This document shows positions 33,519-41,798 of a stretch of DNA of 64,000 bases, piece after piece. A program made the position numbers and the translations under genes. Origin of the DNA: Pseudomonas viridiflava. Its GTDB lineage: Bacteria; Pseudomonadota; Gammaproteobacteria; Pseudomonadales; Pseudomonadaceae. The stretch is taken from assembly GCF_900589395.1 (NCBI RefSeq), contig NZ_UUIS01000079.1, positions 1 through 64,000 of the forward strand. The letters run 5' to 3'. Each line of letters starts with the position of its first letter. Position 1 is the stretch's first letter. The notes under the pieces are model-generated. The model was not told the origin of the DNA. It worked only from the letters and a program-made list of their open reading frames with translations, and did no database searches.

Positions 33519-35981
33519 TCAGAACTGGTAGCTGAGCGTTGCACTCACGTTGCGCTCCTCACCCACATAGCAATAGCTCAGGCTGGCACACGAGGCCACG
33601 TAGGACTCGTTCGTGAGGTTGTTGGCTTTGACCCGCACATCCACGCCCTTGAGCCCCACCTTGCCCAGGTCGTAACCGACCGAGGCGTCATACAGCGTAT
33701 AGGACGGCACTTTCAGGGTGTTCTCGGCATCGGCCCAGCTTGAGCCCACGTAACGCACACCCGCGCCGAGGCGCAGGCCATCGAGCGCGCCGCTGTCGAA
33801 CGCGTAGTCTCCCCAGAGCGCGGCCATGTGCTTCGCAGCCTGGGTCGGCGAGTGGCCTTTGTTCTCGATGAGGTTGTCAGAGGTGCTGAGGGTGCTGGGC
33901 ATGGACTTCGAATACTCGATGTCGGTCAGGGTGTAGCTGCCCAAGAGTTTGAACTGTTCGTTCACCTGCAAGTGCGCCTCGAGCTCCAGCCCTTGTGAAC
34001 GTACCGCGCCGATGGGGCGATAGAAGTTCTCCTGAGGCAGCTTGGACGCCAGGTTTTCCTGGTCGATACGAAACACCGAGGCAGTGAACAGATCATCCGT
34101 GCCGGGCGGCTGATATTTGAGACCGGCCTCCCACTGCTTGCCGTCGGTAGGCGCCAGCGGATTGCCCGCGCTGTCGGAATACGAGTTCGGATTGAAGGAC
34201 TCCGAATAGCTCAGGTAAGGCGCGAGGCCGTTGTCGAACAGGTACAGCACGCCCGCGCGGCCGGTGGTCTTGGTGCGCTTGTCCTGGCGCTCGGTGCCTT
34301 TGGGCCTGCCGGCCTCGGCCAGGCGGTTTTCATCCGAAGTCTCGACCCAGTCGTGGCGCACACCCAGCGAGAAGCGCCACTGGTTCCACTCGATCAGGTC
34401 CTGGGCATAGACGCCTGTCTGCTCCAGGCGGCGCAGGTAACGGGTGGGATCGTAATAAGTGATCGCCGCATTGCCATACTCCGGATCGAAGCCGTTCAAT
34501 GACGTCACTGCGCCGCTGGTCCAGTCCACGACGGTCTTGCGCCGCTGATAGTCGGCGCCGAACAGCAGCGTGTGCCGGGCATTGCCGGTGAAGAAGTCGG
34601 CCTGCAGCATGTTGTCGATGATGAAGGCATGCAAACGCTCATCGCCGCCTGAGTAATAGCGATTCAGTTCGTTGCTGGTTGGCGTCGTCCAGCCGTAGCC
34701 GTAGACCTGATCAAGCTCGACGTCCGATTCCTGATAGCGGAAGTTCTGCCGGGCCGTGAAGACCTCGTTGAAGCGATGTTCGAACTGATAGCTGAAAGCC
34801 TGCTGGTCACGACTGAAACTATCGACACCGGGCTCGCCATCGAAAAAGTGCTCGGAAATACGCCGGCCGTTGCGTTGGTGCAGGCTGCCATCGGCGGGCA
34901 CGCCGCTGTGATAGCCGCCCTCGGGATCGCGCTGCAGATAAGCCTGCACTGTCAGCGAGGTGTCCTCGGAGAAGTCGATGCTGACGCTCGGCGCCAGCGC
35001 GTAGCGTTTTTCTTCGACATGATCGAACTGCGTGTCGGACCGGTCGACCAGGCCGGTCAGGCGATAGGCCACGCGCTTGTCGTCATCGACCGGCCCGCTG
35101 AAATCGAAGCCCAGCCCGCGCTGGCCCCGGGTGCCGACAGTGGCCTGGATCTGGTGATAGGGCGTGTACAGCGGTTTCTTGCTGGTCAGCGCCACCAGGC
35201 CGCCAGGCGAGCTGCGTCCGTAAAGGACCGACGATGGCCCCTTGAGAATGTCGACCCGCTCAAGAAAATAGGGGTCCACTTGCATCGTGCTGTAGGTGCC
35301 GCTGTCGCCCATCGACTTGAGGCCGTCCAGGTAGATGTTATCCACAGAGCCGTCGTTGAAACCGCGCAGGGCCACGTAGTCGTAACGGTGAGTGGCGCCA
35401 TAGGGATTGGTCAGCACGCCGGGGGTGTAGCGCATGGCCTGGGCGACGGTCTGGGCGCCTTGATCGTCCATTTGCTGACGCGTGACCACCGACACCGACT
35501 GGGAGGTTTCCAGCACGGCGGTGCTGGTCTTGGTGGCGATCTGGCTGTGGGTGGCGTTGTAGCCTTCGACGCTGCCCAGCGCGTTGCCCAGTGCAAAGCC
35601 GCGGATGTCGGTCGTGGGCAGTGCCAAGGCTTCGCTTTGTACACGGGTGAGCACGTAACTGTTGCCATCCGGCGAGACCGCCTGCAGCGAGCTGCCACCC
35701 AACAGGATCGCCAAGGCCTGATCGACTGAATAGCTGCCCTGCAACCCCGGCGACTGCAGGCCGGCCGTCTGCGCCGGGATGGCCGACAAGGTGATGCCCG
35801 CTTGTCGTGCGAATTGATTCAAAGCCTCGCCCAGTGGCGCCGGGGCGATCGAGTAACTGCGCGCACTGGCAGTGACCACCGACGGATCCTGGGCCTGGGC
35901 CTGTACAGGCATGAGCGCCACGCCCAAGGCAGTCGTCAGCGTGGCGAGGCGAATCGGGGTAGACATCAATTGCCGGATCAT
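33519..35981 (-). CDS. TonB-dependent siderophore receptor with signalling (STN) domain
   Basis: 820 residues from ATG 35981 (an in-frame TTG nine codons upstream is possible). Signal peptide (about 1-30), secretin/TonB N-terminal (STN) domain RSYSIAPAPLGEALNQFARQAGITLSAIPAQ to about residue 105, plug domain (TSQSVSVVTRQQMDDQGAQTVAQAMRYTPGV...VDILKGPSSVLYGRSSPGGLVALTSKKP) and a barrel ending in the aromatic LSYQF. The STN domain marks a transducer that signals to a FecR-type anti-sigma factor, consistent with the sigma/FecR genes upstream. The ligand is most likely a siderophore (hydroxamate-type receptors such as FoxA/FiuA share this layout), unproven. A 132-bp tandem array separates it from fecR. 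Confidence 0.92.
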   Translation of the reverse strand: MIRQLMSTPIRLATLTTALGVALMPVQAQAQDPSVVTASARSYSIAPAPLGEALNQFARQAGITLSAIPAQTAGLQSPGLQGSYSVDQALAILLGGSSLQAVSPDGNSYVLTRVQSEALALPTTDIRGFALGNALGSVEGYNATHSQIATKTSTAVLETSQSVSVVTRQQMDDQGAQTVAQAMRYTPGVLTNPYGATHRYDYVALRGFNDGSVDNIYLDGLKSMGDSGTYSTMQVDPYFLERVDILKGPSSVLYGRSSPGGLVALTSKKPLYTPYHQIQATVGTRGQRGLGFDFSGPVDDDKRVAYRLTGLVDRSDTQFDHVEEKRYALAPSVSIDFSEDTSLTVQAYLQRDPEGGYHSGVPADGSLHQRNGRRISEHFFDGEPGVDSFSRDQQAFSYQFEHRFNEVFTARQNFRYQESDVELDQVYGYGWTTPTSNELNRYYSGGDERLHAFIIDNMLQADFFTGNARHTLLFGADYQRRKTVVDWTSGAVTSLNGFDPEYGNAAITYYDPTRYLRRLEQTGVYAQDLIEWNQWRFSLGVRHDWVETSDENRLAEAGRPKGTERQDKRTKTTGRAGVLYLFDNGLAPYLSYSESFNPNSYSDSAGNPLAPTDGKQWEAGLKYQPPGTDDLFTASVFRIDQENLASKLPQENFYRPIGAVRSQGLELEAHLQVNEQFKLLGSYTLTDIEYSKSMPSTLSTSDNLIENKGHSPTQAAKHMAALWGDYAFDSGALDGLRLGAGVRYVGSSWADAENTLKVPSYTLYDASVGYDLGKVGLKGVDVRVKANNLTNESYVASCASLSYCYVGEERNVSATLSYQF

Positions 35982-36101
35982 TGGGGTTTCCGTGAGGCGG
36001 TTGATCAAGAGGGTGGTCTCTCTTAGCCGGCCGAACCTGGAAAACCCGCCAAAAAGACCGCATCGAGCCAGGCACCCAGTACAGCAACAGCACAGACCCT
36101 A

Positions 36102-36655
36102 CTGGCCTCATCGCCGGCAAGCCGCCTCCCACCGAATTGATGTCGCCCAGAATCTCGGGCCTGACACCGAGACTGTGGGAGGCGGCTTGCCGGCGATGGC
36201 GATGTGTCAGGCGCAGCAGGTGTATGGACCTTGCTGGCCTCATCGCCTGCAGAGCAGCCTCCCACCGAATTGATGTCGCCCGGGATTTCAGGCCTGACAC
36301 CAGACTGTGGGAGGCGGCTTGCCGGCGATGGCGATGTGTCAGGCGCAGCAGGTGTATGGACCTTGCCGGCCTCATCGCCTGCAGAGCAGCCTCCCACCGA
36401 ATTGATGTCGCCCAGAATCTCGGGCCTGACACCAGACTGTGGGAGGCGGCTTGCCGGCGATGGCTATGTGTCAGGCACAGCAGGTGTATGGACCTTGCCG
36501 GCCTCATCGCCTGCAAGCCCCTTCCCACCGAATTGATGTCGCCCGGGATTTCGGGCCTGACACCAGACTGTGGGAGGCGGCTTGCCGGCGATGGCGATGT
36601 GTCAGGCACAGCAGGTGTATGGGCCTTGCTGGCCTCATCGCCGGACCGTCCGGGG
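36102..36655. repeat. Tandem array of a 132-bp unit made of inverted REP pairs
   Basis: The landmark GTGTATGG recurs at 36220, 36352, 36484 and 36615, giving periods of 132, 132 and 131 bases. A partial unit lies on the left from 36102 and another on the right to 36655. Each unit carries GCCTCCCACCGAATTGATGTCGCCC on one side and GTGGGAGGCGGCTTGCCGGCGATGG on the other, i.e. an inverted REP pair, plus a TGTCAGGC(G/A)CAGCAG link. Copies differ at a few bases (ATTTC/ATCTC, GCAGAGCAGC/GCAAGCCCCT). It fills the gap between receptor and fecR. The short frames that run through it are not genes. Confidence 0.93.
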
Positions 36656-36671
36656 CAGCGCGTCCTGCAAA

Positions 36672-37655
36672 TCAAACCTGGCCTCTGAGCGTCACCCACC
36701 AGGGCGTGCGGTAGTTCACCTGCACCGGCAGCGTTTGCGGCAGCACCGCCAGCAGTTTGTCCGTGTCTTCCAGGCGAAAGACCCCGGACAGCCGCAAGTC
36801 GGCGATGTCGTCCGTGCAGCCCAGGTGGCCTCGCCGGTAGCGCCCCACCTCGGTCAGAAACGTCCTGAGGCGCATGTCGCGCGTCACGATCAATCTCTCC
36901 AGCCAGGCCTCGGCGTCCATTTCCGGCTGCGGCACCAGGGTCGCCTGGGTGGCGCTGACCACATACTGCTGGTCGGCGCGAACCTCGACCGGGCTGGCAC
37001 CGGGCAGCCGGATCAGCACCTGGCCTGTGCTGACACTGAGCCGGGTCCTGCCCTCGTCCTGGCGCACGACAAAATCGCCGCCCAGGGTTTCAAACAGCGC
37101 GTGGCGGCTGCGCACCTGCAGCGGCCGCTGCCCGGCAGGCGGCAAAGGCGTGGTCACCCGCATCTCGCCGCGCACAAGGCGGATCAGTGCCTGCCCGGCG
37201 TTGAAATCCTGATCCACCACGCTGTCGGTATTGAGCTGCAACTGCGTACCATCGGCCAGCTGGAAGCGGCCCATTTGCCCGAACCCGGTGGCGTAATCGG
37301 CGCGCCACTGCTGCACCGGCCCCAGGTCGCGAGCGAGCCACGCTCCGGCCCCAAGCACCGCAGTGCCGGACAACAGCTTCAAGGCGCGTCGGCGGCTGAG
37401 CCGTTGTGTGCCCTGCTCCAGCGCCTCGAAGGCCGCAGTCGAAACAGGCAGCGCCTTGAACTGGGTGCTCAGTTCGCTGTTGAGCGCCTGGATGCGTTGC
37501 CATGCACACTCATGCTCAGGGTTCTGCGCGCGCCAGCGTGCGCACTGCTCATGCACAGACGCATCGGACGAGTGCGCTTGCAAGCGCAATGACCACTCGA
37601 TGGCCTGCCTGACGGCCTGCCGGGAAGGCTGATCCGGGGTAGACAGGCGGTTCAA
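36672..37655 (-). CDS. fecR: FecR-family anti-sigma / sigma regulator
   Basis: 327 residues from TTG 37655, which overlaps the sigma-factor stop (TTGA), a typical coupled start; no ATG is available nearby. The N-terminal DUF4880 domain reads AVRQAIEWSLRLQAHSSDASVHEQCARWRAQNPEHECAWQRIQ, followed by a membrane helix after RRRALKLL (SGTAVLGAGAWLARDLG) and the periplasmic FecR domain (TGFGQMGRFQLADGTQLQLNTDSVVDQDF...GEMRVTTP). The C-terminal STN-like part (LRTFLTEVGRYRRGHLGCTDDIADLRLSGVFRLEDTDKLLAVLPQTLPV) contacts the receptor. Holds the sigma factor inactive or primes it until the receptor signals. Confidence 0.9.
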   Translation of the reverse strand: MNRLSTPDQPSRQAVRQAIEWSLRLQAHSSDASVHEQCARWRAQNPEHECAWQRIQALNSELSTQFKALPVSTAAFEALEQGTQRLSRRRALKLLSGTAVLGAGAWLARDLGPVQQWRADYATGFGQMGRFQLADGTQLQLNTDSVVDQDFNAGQALIRLVRGEMRVTTPLPPAGQRPLQVRSRHALFETLGGDFVVRQDEGRTRLSVSTGQVLIRLPGASPVEVRADQQYVVSATQATLVPQPEMDAEAWLERLIVTRDMRLRTFLTEVGRYRRGHLGCTDDIADLRLSGVFRLEDTDKLLAVLPQTLPVQVNYRTPWWVTLRGQV

Positions 37656-38152
37656 GCGCCGTACCGCAACTGGTAGCAGTGATAAAGCCCATCGGCGACA
37701 TAGCGCTCCACCGAGCGCAGCGAAACGCCCATCTGCGCGGCGATCTGCTGGTGCGACAGCCCTTCGCACTGGGCCAGCAGAAACGCGCGCCTGACCTTGG
37801 GTTTCAAGCCATCGAGCATTCGCGCGATGCTTTCAAGCAGTTCGAAGACCAGCTCACGCGATTCCGGTGACGGCGCCTCAAGCTCCGGGCGCAGCGCCAA
37901 GGCTTGCAGGTACGCACGCTCGACCTCTTCGCGTCGCCAATGGTCGATCACCAAGCCTTTGGCAACCGTCCTCAAAAAAGCGCGCGGGGCGTTCAATTCC
38001 AGACGTTCGTGCCGGTTGAGCAGGCGCATGAACGTGTCTTGCACCAGGTCCGCCGCGTCGGCGGTATTGTCCAGGCGGCTGCGCAGCCAGCCATGCAGCC
38101 AGCGGTGATGGTCGATGTAGAGCGTTTGCAGACCCTGATGATGAGAAGGCAT
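37652..38152 (-). CDS. ECF RNA polymerase sigma factor, iron-starvation (FecI) type
   Basis: 166 residues from ATG 38152. Region 2 (LYIDHHRWLHGWLRSRLDNTADAADLVQDTFMRLL) and region 4 (LDGLKPKVRRAFLLAQCEGLSHQQIAAQMGVSLRSVERYVADGLYHCYQL) match the FecI/PvdS group, including DTF in region 2 and the HTH in region 4. With FecR and the STN-bearing receptor downstream it forms a cell-surface signalling unit that responds to a siderophore. A Fur-box-like sequence lies in its promoter region. An upstream start eight codons earlier is possible. Confidence 0.93.
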   Translation of the reverse strand: MPSHHQGLQTLYIDHHRWLHGWLRSRLDNTADAADLVQDTFMRLLNRHERLELNAPRAFLRTVAKGLVIDHWRREEVERAYLQALALRPELEAPSPESRELVFELLESIARMLDGLKPKVRRAFLLAQCEGLSHQQIAAQMGVSLRSVERYVADGLYHCYQLRYGA

Positions 38153-38173
38153 GAGGCGCGCCCCGGCGGTACG

Positions 38174-38195
38174 CAAATGATAATAAGTCGCATTG
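38174..38195. promoter_or_regulatory. Fur-box-like sequence upstream of the sigma gene
   Basis: CAAATGATAATAAGTCGCATTG resembles the Fur consensus (GATAATGATAATCATTATC) over the left half and keeps an imperfect inverted partner (ATGATAATAAGTCGCAT). It begins 22 bases upstream of the sigma start. Iron repression of fecI-type genes through Fur is established; the site itself is inferred. Confidence 0.55.
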
Positions 38196-38335
38196 TGTTC
38201 AAGCGACGGAGCAATTGCAACCGAGGCGCGTGACTAAATCGGGTAGATCGGCACAATGGACCGGCCGGCCCTTCCTGCACGTTCGCGCGCATCCCTGGGT
38301 GATCGGCACAGCCATGAGCTTTACAGGAAAACGCC

Positions 38336-38743
38336 ATGCTGCCCTATTTGATCGAGTCCGCCGCCAGCCTGTCAGAGGCGGATATCCACAGTTTCGAGCA
38401 ACGCCTTGAGGGTCGTCTTCCTGAGGCATTCCGTGATTTCTATCTGGCCATCAATGGCGGCTATATCGACGACGCCCTGAACGGCAACGACTTGTTACTG
38501 GCGGGCTTTGTGCCTATCAAATATGGGCGGGTGCCCATGGAGCAGGCGTACAGCGAATTGGTGGAAGACGTTCCGGCGCTTGTCGGGAAGATACCGTTTG
38601 CCTTTGACGAGGGCGGCAATTACTTCCTGTTGTCTCTGGGCGATGCCGACCACGGCACGATTGGCTTATGGATCATGGACACCGGGCAATACCATGAAGT
38701 CGCCCATGACTTTCCTGCGTTTCTCGACCGGCTCGCGGGGTGA
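38336..38743 (+). CDS. SMI1/KNR4 family protein (orphan immunity-like)
   Basis: 135 residues: SEADIHSFEQRLEGRLPEAFRDFYLAINGGYI is the SMI1/KNR4 core (LP..F..FL..NGG), followed by DLLLAGFVPIKYG, VGKIPFAFDEGGNYFLLSLGDADHGTIGLWIMDTGQ and VAHDFPAFLDRL. In bacteria this superfamily is mostly immunity proteins of contact-dependent and polymorphic toxin systems. No toxin gene or VgrG/Hcp/CdiB relative is adjacent, so it would be an orphan. The ATG at 38336 follows AGGAAAACGCC. It is divergent from the sigma gene. Confidence 0.9.
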   Translation: MLPYLIESAASLSEADIHSFEQRLEGRLPEAFRDFYLAINGGYIDDALNGNDLLLAGFVPIKYGRVPMEQAYSELVEDVPALVGKIPFAFDEGGNYFLLSLGDADHGTIGLWIMDTGQYHEVAHDFPAFLDRLAG

Positions 38744-38873
38744 TTCGCCCCCCACAGCGCACAAATTCAGCCGTGCAGCGTCACAAAAACGAGGCACTGG
38801 CAGCAAGCCGGCAAACGTTGATCCGAATGCCATCATTTTGCTCTAGCCACCCGGCCTTGCCTGTGTAAAATGC

Positions 38874-38955
38874 GACCTCGGGTGTCACCGCATGATGCGG
38901 CAGGGCAGGTTAAATTCAGCACGGGTCGGGCCGCTTGTGCGGAGCCCTCGTGCCT
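38874..38955 (+). promoter_or_regulatory. Probable nhaA-I (lithium) riboswitch upstream of nhaA
   Basis: The leader contains GGTGTCACCGCATGATGCGG with a CCGCA/TGCGG hairpin (38888-38900), then CAGGGCAGGTTAAATTCAGC, then a stem GGGCCGC/GCGGAGCCC (38928-38947) enclosed by GCACG/CGTGC. The last stem buries GGAG (38941-38944), the likely ribosome-binding site of nhaA at 38956. nhaA-I RNAs, reported to sense lithium, occur upstream of nhaA in gammaproteobacteria and, as I recall, carry similar blocks. A -10-like TAAAAT lies at 38866-38871. Identity is inferred from memory of the motif and gene context. Confidence 0.6.
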
Positions 38956-40164
38956 ATGAGTCTGGACCCTGTACGCCTCGACAAAACCTCAAGCACCACC
39001 CCCTCGCCTTCTGCCACGGCTTTTCTTTCACGGTTTTTCGCTGCCGAGTCGGCTGGCGGTCTGATTCTGATGGCGGCCGCCCTGGCCGCGCTGATCGTGG
39101 CCAATTCGCCCTTGTCGGCCGCTTACTTCTCGACCCTGCATACCTATGTGGCGGGGCTGTCGATCTCGCACTGGATCAACGACGGCCTGATGGCAATCTT
39201 TTTCCTGTTGGTGGGCCTGGAGATCAAGCGTGAAATGCTGGTCGGCCAGCTCGCCAGCTGGGGCGATCGCGCGCTGCCGGGCCTGGCGGCGCTGGGCGGC
39301 ATGATCATGCCGGCGCTGATCTACATCGCCGTGAACTGGGGCAATGCGCAGACGCTGGGCGGCTGGGCCATTCCGGCGGCTACCGACATCGCGTTTGCGC
39401 TGGGCGTGCTGTCGCTGCTGGGCAAGCGCGTGCCCGTGTCGCTGAAAGTCTTTCTGTCGGCCCTGGCCATTCTCGATGACCTGGGCGCGGTCATCATCAT
39501 TGCCCTGTTCTACACCAGCGACTTGTCGATCAACATGCTGCTGGCCTCGCTGGGCGTGATCGTGGCCCTGGTGGCGCTGAACCGCTTTGGCGTCAAAAGC
39601 CTGATTCCCTACCTGCTGGCCGGTGCGCTGTTGTGGTTCCTGATGCTGCAATCGGGCATCCATGCCACGCTGGCCGGTGTGATCCTGGCGCTGTGCATTC
39701 CGATGGGCAACCCGGAAAACGAGCGTCAGTCGCCGCTGCTCAAGATGGAAGGCAAGCTGCATCCCTGGGTCGCGTTTGCCATCGTGCCGATCTTCGGTTT
39801 TGCCAACGCCGGCGTCTCGCTGGCAGGCATCACGCCTGACAACCTGGTCGACCCGGTACCGCTGGGCGTCGCGCTGGGGCTGGTGCTGGGCAAACAGCTG
39901 GGCGTATTCGGCTTTTCGGCGCTGGCCATCCGCATCGGCATGGCCAGGCTGCCTGAAGGCGCCAACTGGAGCCAGTTGTATGGCGTGGCGCTGTTGTGCG
40001 GCATCGGCTTTACCATGAGCCTGTTCATCGGTGCCCTGGCCTTCGTCAACTCGGCGCATCTGGTCGATGAAGTGAAAGTCGGCGTGCTGCTGGGCTCTGT
40101 GATTTCGGCCATTCTCGGTGTACTGGTCCTGCTCAAGGCCGCGCGTCGGGGCCAGCGCAGCTGA
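38956..40164 (+). CDS. nhaA: Na+/H+ antiporter NhaA
   Basis: 402 residues from ATG 38956. Eleven or twelve membrane helices; key motifs are the paired Asp in LAILDDLGAVIIIALFYTSD (the Na+/Li+ and proton site) and ATDIAFALGVLSLLGKRVP, with GIHATLAGVILALCIPM and FGFANAGVSLAG in the C-terminal half. It exchanges Na+ or Li+ for protons and protects against salt and alkaline pH. The gene is monocistronic in appearance, and its leader looks like a lithium riboswitch, which would fit the substrate. N-terminal 25 residues are polar and variable. Confidence 0.95.
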   Translation: MSLDPVRLDKTSSTTPSPSATAFLSRFFAAESAGGLILMAAALAALIVANSPLSAAYFSTLHTYVAGLSISHWINDGLMAIFFLLVGLEIKREMLVGQLASWGDRALPGLAALGGMIMPALIYIAVNWGNAQTLGGWAIPAATDIAFALGVLSLLGKRVPVSLKVFLSALAILDDLGAVIIIALFYTSDLSINMLLASLGVIVALVALNRFGVKSLIPYLLAGALLWFLMLQSGIHATLAGVILALCIPMGNPENERQSPLLKMEGKLHPWVAFAIVPIFGFANAGVSLAGITPDNLVDPVPLGVALGLVLGKQLGVFGFSALAIRIGMARLPEGANWSQLYGVALLCGIGFTMSLFIGALAFVNSAHLVDEVKVGVLLGSVISAILGVLVLLKAARRGQRS

Positions 40165-40466
40165 TTCTGGCGCCAGGCCTGTTCAAGGTGCGATCCGCCC
40201 GGGTTGCACCTTGCGCCTTGCGTTTACTATCACCAGGCCATGAACGCGAAGCACAATTGACAGGCATTCAAGCCAACCGGAAGTGTCGGCAATAAAGTGG
40301 CAACGCTGAGTGGCAATGCCTCAAGGCAACGGGGCGAGCGACTTGCCGTCTCCATGTGGCGACGGCCAATGATCGGAAAGCCCTTTAAAAGTTCATCGCC
40401 AGGTTCCGAACGGCCTGATGGCATAGTACTATCGCGCTAATACTTTTGTTGATTGCGGTTTTAGAT
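40165..40466. other. Intergenic region before the pilin operon
   Basis: About 300 bases. A stem AAGGTGC.../GCACCTT near 40185-40212 may help terminate nhaA transcription, though it lacks a T run. The right end is AT-rich (GGCATAGTACTATCGCGCTAATACTTTTG), where the promoter of the pilin operon is expected. No gene is seen. Confidence 0.45.
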
Positions 40467-40925
40467 ATGTGTGCTACGCACAGCAGTAGAACGCGTGGTT
40501 TTACCCTTGTTGAATTGCTGATCACGATTGCCATCGTCGGCATCCTGGCTGGCATAGCTTTCCCTTCCTATGAAAGCTATGTAACCAAGAGCAAGCTCAA
40601 GGGCGCACAGTCCGATCTGGTCGCGCTGAGTCTGGTCATGGAAAACTTCTACCAGAAACAGCTCAAATACCCGACCACGACCACCGCGACCACCGCCGAC
40701 ACCCGTTGTGTGGCCGCCACCGGCACCACCACGTGCACAGCCACCGGCTGGCAGCCCAGCCAGGGTGATTCGTTTGTTTACAAGATCGTGACGGCGAGTG
40801 CTACCACCTACAAGGTCGAGGCGCTGGGCACCAGTGGCAAGGTCAACGGCTGCAGCATCACCCTGACCCAGGACAACGTACGCGCCCTGGGCAGTTGCAC
40901 CGGCTACGGGTCGAGCTGGCTGTGA
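40467..40925 (+). CDS. Type IV pilin-like protein, PilE family
   Basis: 152 residues. A short leader ends at SSRTRG and is followed by the prepilin motif FTLVELLITIAIVGILAGIAFPSYESYVTKSKL, with Glu at mature position 5, for PilD processing. The C-terminal half holds two Cys pairs (ADTRC...TTTC and NGC...GSC) and Thr-rich loops, in the layout of PilE-type minor pilins. It opens a five-gene operon in which all stop/start codons overlap or nearly do. The ATG at 40467 has no strong ribosome-binding site; an upstream TTG at 40446 cannot be excluded. Confidence 0.88.
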   Translation: MCATHSSRTRGFTLVELLITIAIVGILAGIAFPSYESYVTKSKLKGAQSDLVALSLVMENFYQKQLKYPTTTTATTADTRCVAATGTTTCTATGWQPSQGDSFVYKIVTASATTYKVEALGTSGKVNGCSITLTQDNVRALGSCTGYGSSWL

Positions 40926-41395
40926 TGAAGCGTAATCGTGGTTTTACGCTGATCGAACTGATGATCACCCTCGCCGTCTTCAGCCTGATGGTGACGATGG
41001 GAGCGCAGTTGACCCGGTCGTGGGTCGACAGCGCCCGGCAACGCGACGTCGCCGGCCTGCTCAAGCAAGGCATCAGCCGCGCCAAGGCCACGGCCTTGCG
41101 CAATCCGGGCGGTGCGCTGAACAGTTGGCCGGCAGCGGCGCTGTGCCGTTCCGGCCAGGTGCTCAAGCTGTACAGCGTGACAGACCAGGCCAGCATCAAC
41201 TGCGCCTCCACCAGCAATATCCTGTGGCAGGCCAGCCTGCCCGGCGCAGCCACGATTCAGGCAGGCGGTACGGACATCTCTTGCGTTGCCTTCAATAGCC
41301 GGGGCTTGCCAGTGAACGGCAGCGCCTCCTGTACCACGAGCACTATCAGTGTGACGGTCGGCAATGAGAGCGCAGTCGATGTCGAGATCATTTGA
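40925..41395 (+). CDS. Minor pilin, FimT/GspH family
   Basis: 156 residues starting at ATG 40925, overlapping the previous stop by one base (TGATG). The prepilin motif follows a six-residue leader: RNRG then FTLIELMITLAVFSLMVTMGAQLTRSW, with Glu5 present. The rest (GISRAKATALRNPGGALNSWP...GGTDISCVAFNSRGLPVNGSASC) is typical of FimT/GspH proteins, which in Pseudomonas form part of the tip complex priming pilus assembly and, for some members, bind DNA. A Cys pair lies near the C-terminus. Confidence 0.87.
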   Translation: MKRNRGFTLIELMITLAVFSLMVTMGAQLTRSWVDSARQRDVAGLLKQGISRAKATALRNPGGALNSWPAAALCRSGQVLKLYSVTDQASINCASTSNILWQASLPGAATIQAGGTDISCVAFNSRGLPVNGSASCTTSTISVTVGNESAVDVEII

Positions 41396-41798
41396 GCCAG
41401 GCCCACGGCGTCAACGGGGCGATATCCTGCTTGAATCACTGATCGGCATCGTGCTGATGTCGATCATCGGCCTGGGCATGACCTACGCCTCCTCGCGGGC
41501 GGCGGTCAGCCAGCGCGACATGAAGGTGCAGAACCTGGCGGTCAGTCAGATGCGTGATTTGATTGCGCGCTACGGCAAGGCGCTGTGCTCGACCCAAGCC
41601 GGGCAAGCCAGGATCACTCTGCCCATGCAAACCACCGCCATCACCCTGGACGCCACCTGCACCGATGCGCCCAGCGTCACCATTGGCGGCGTGGCGATCA
41701 GCGCACCGACCAGTACGCTGGGCAAAGTGGTGCTGACCACCCGCAGCAGCGACAGCGGCCTGTTCGGTGGCGTGATCCGGGTCGGTGACGAAACGTGA
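41379..41798 (+). CDS. Minor pilin, PilV-like
   Basis: 139 residues from ATG 41379, which lies 17 bases inside the 3' end of the FimT-like gene; a second ATG at 41364 would add five residues. The prepilin leader ends RRQRG and is followed by DILLESLIGIVLMSIIGLGMTYASSRAAVSQR, with Glu5 kept but Asp in place of the usual Phe1. The tail is short, with one Cys pair (CSTQ...CTDA). Class III signal peptide and position between FimT and PilW-like genes fit PilV. Its stop overlaps the next start (GTGA). Confidence 0.82.
   Translation: MSRSFEPGPRRQRGDILLESLIGIVLMSIIGLGMTYASSRAAVSQRDMKVQNLAVSQMRDLIARYGKALCSTQAGQARITLPMQTTAITLDATCTDAPSVTIGGVAISAPTSTLGKVVLTTRSSDSGLFGGVIRVGDET

Noticed and set aside
36102..36655. 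CRISPR-like regular repeats
   Set aside because: The 132-bp unit has no short repeat alternating with unique spacers, and no cas genes are nearby; it is a REP tandem array.
36023..36714. Several 90-180-residue frames with internal repeats within 36023-36714
   Set aside because: They read through the 132-bp REP array; the protein repeats come from the DNA repeats.
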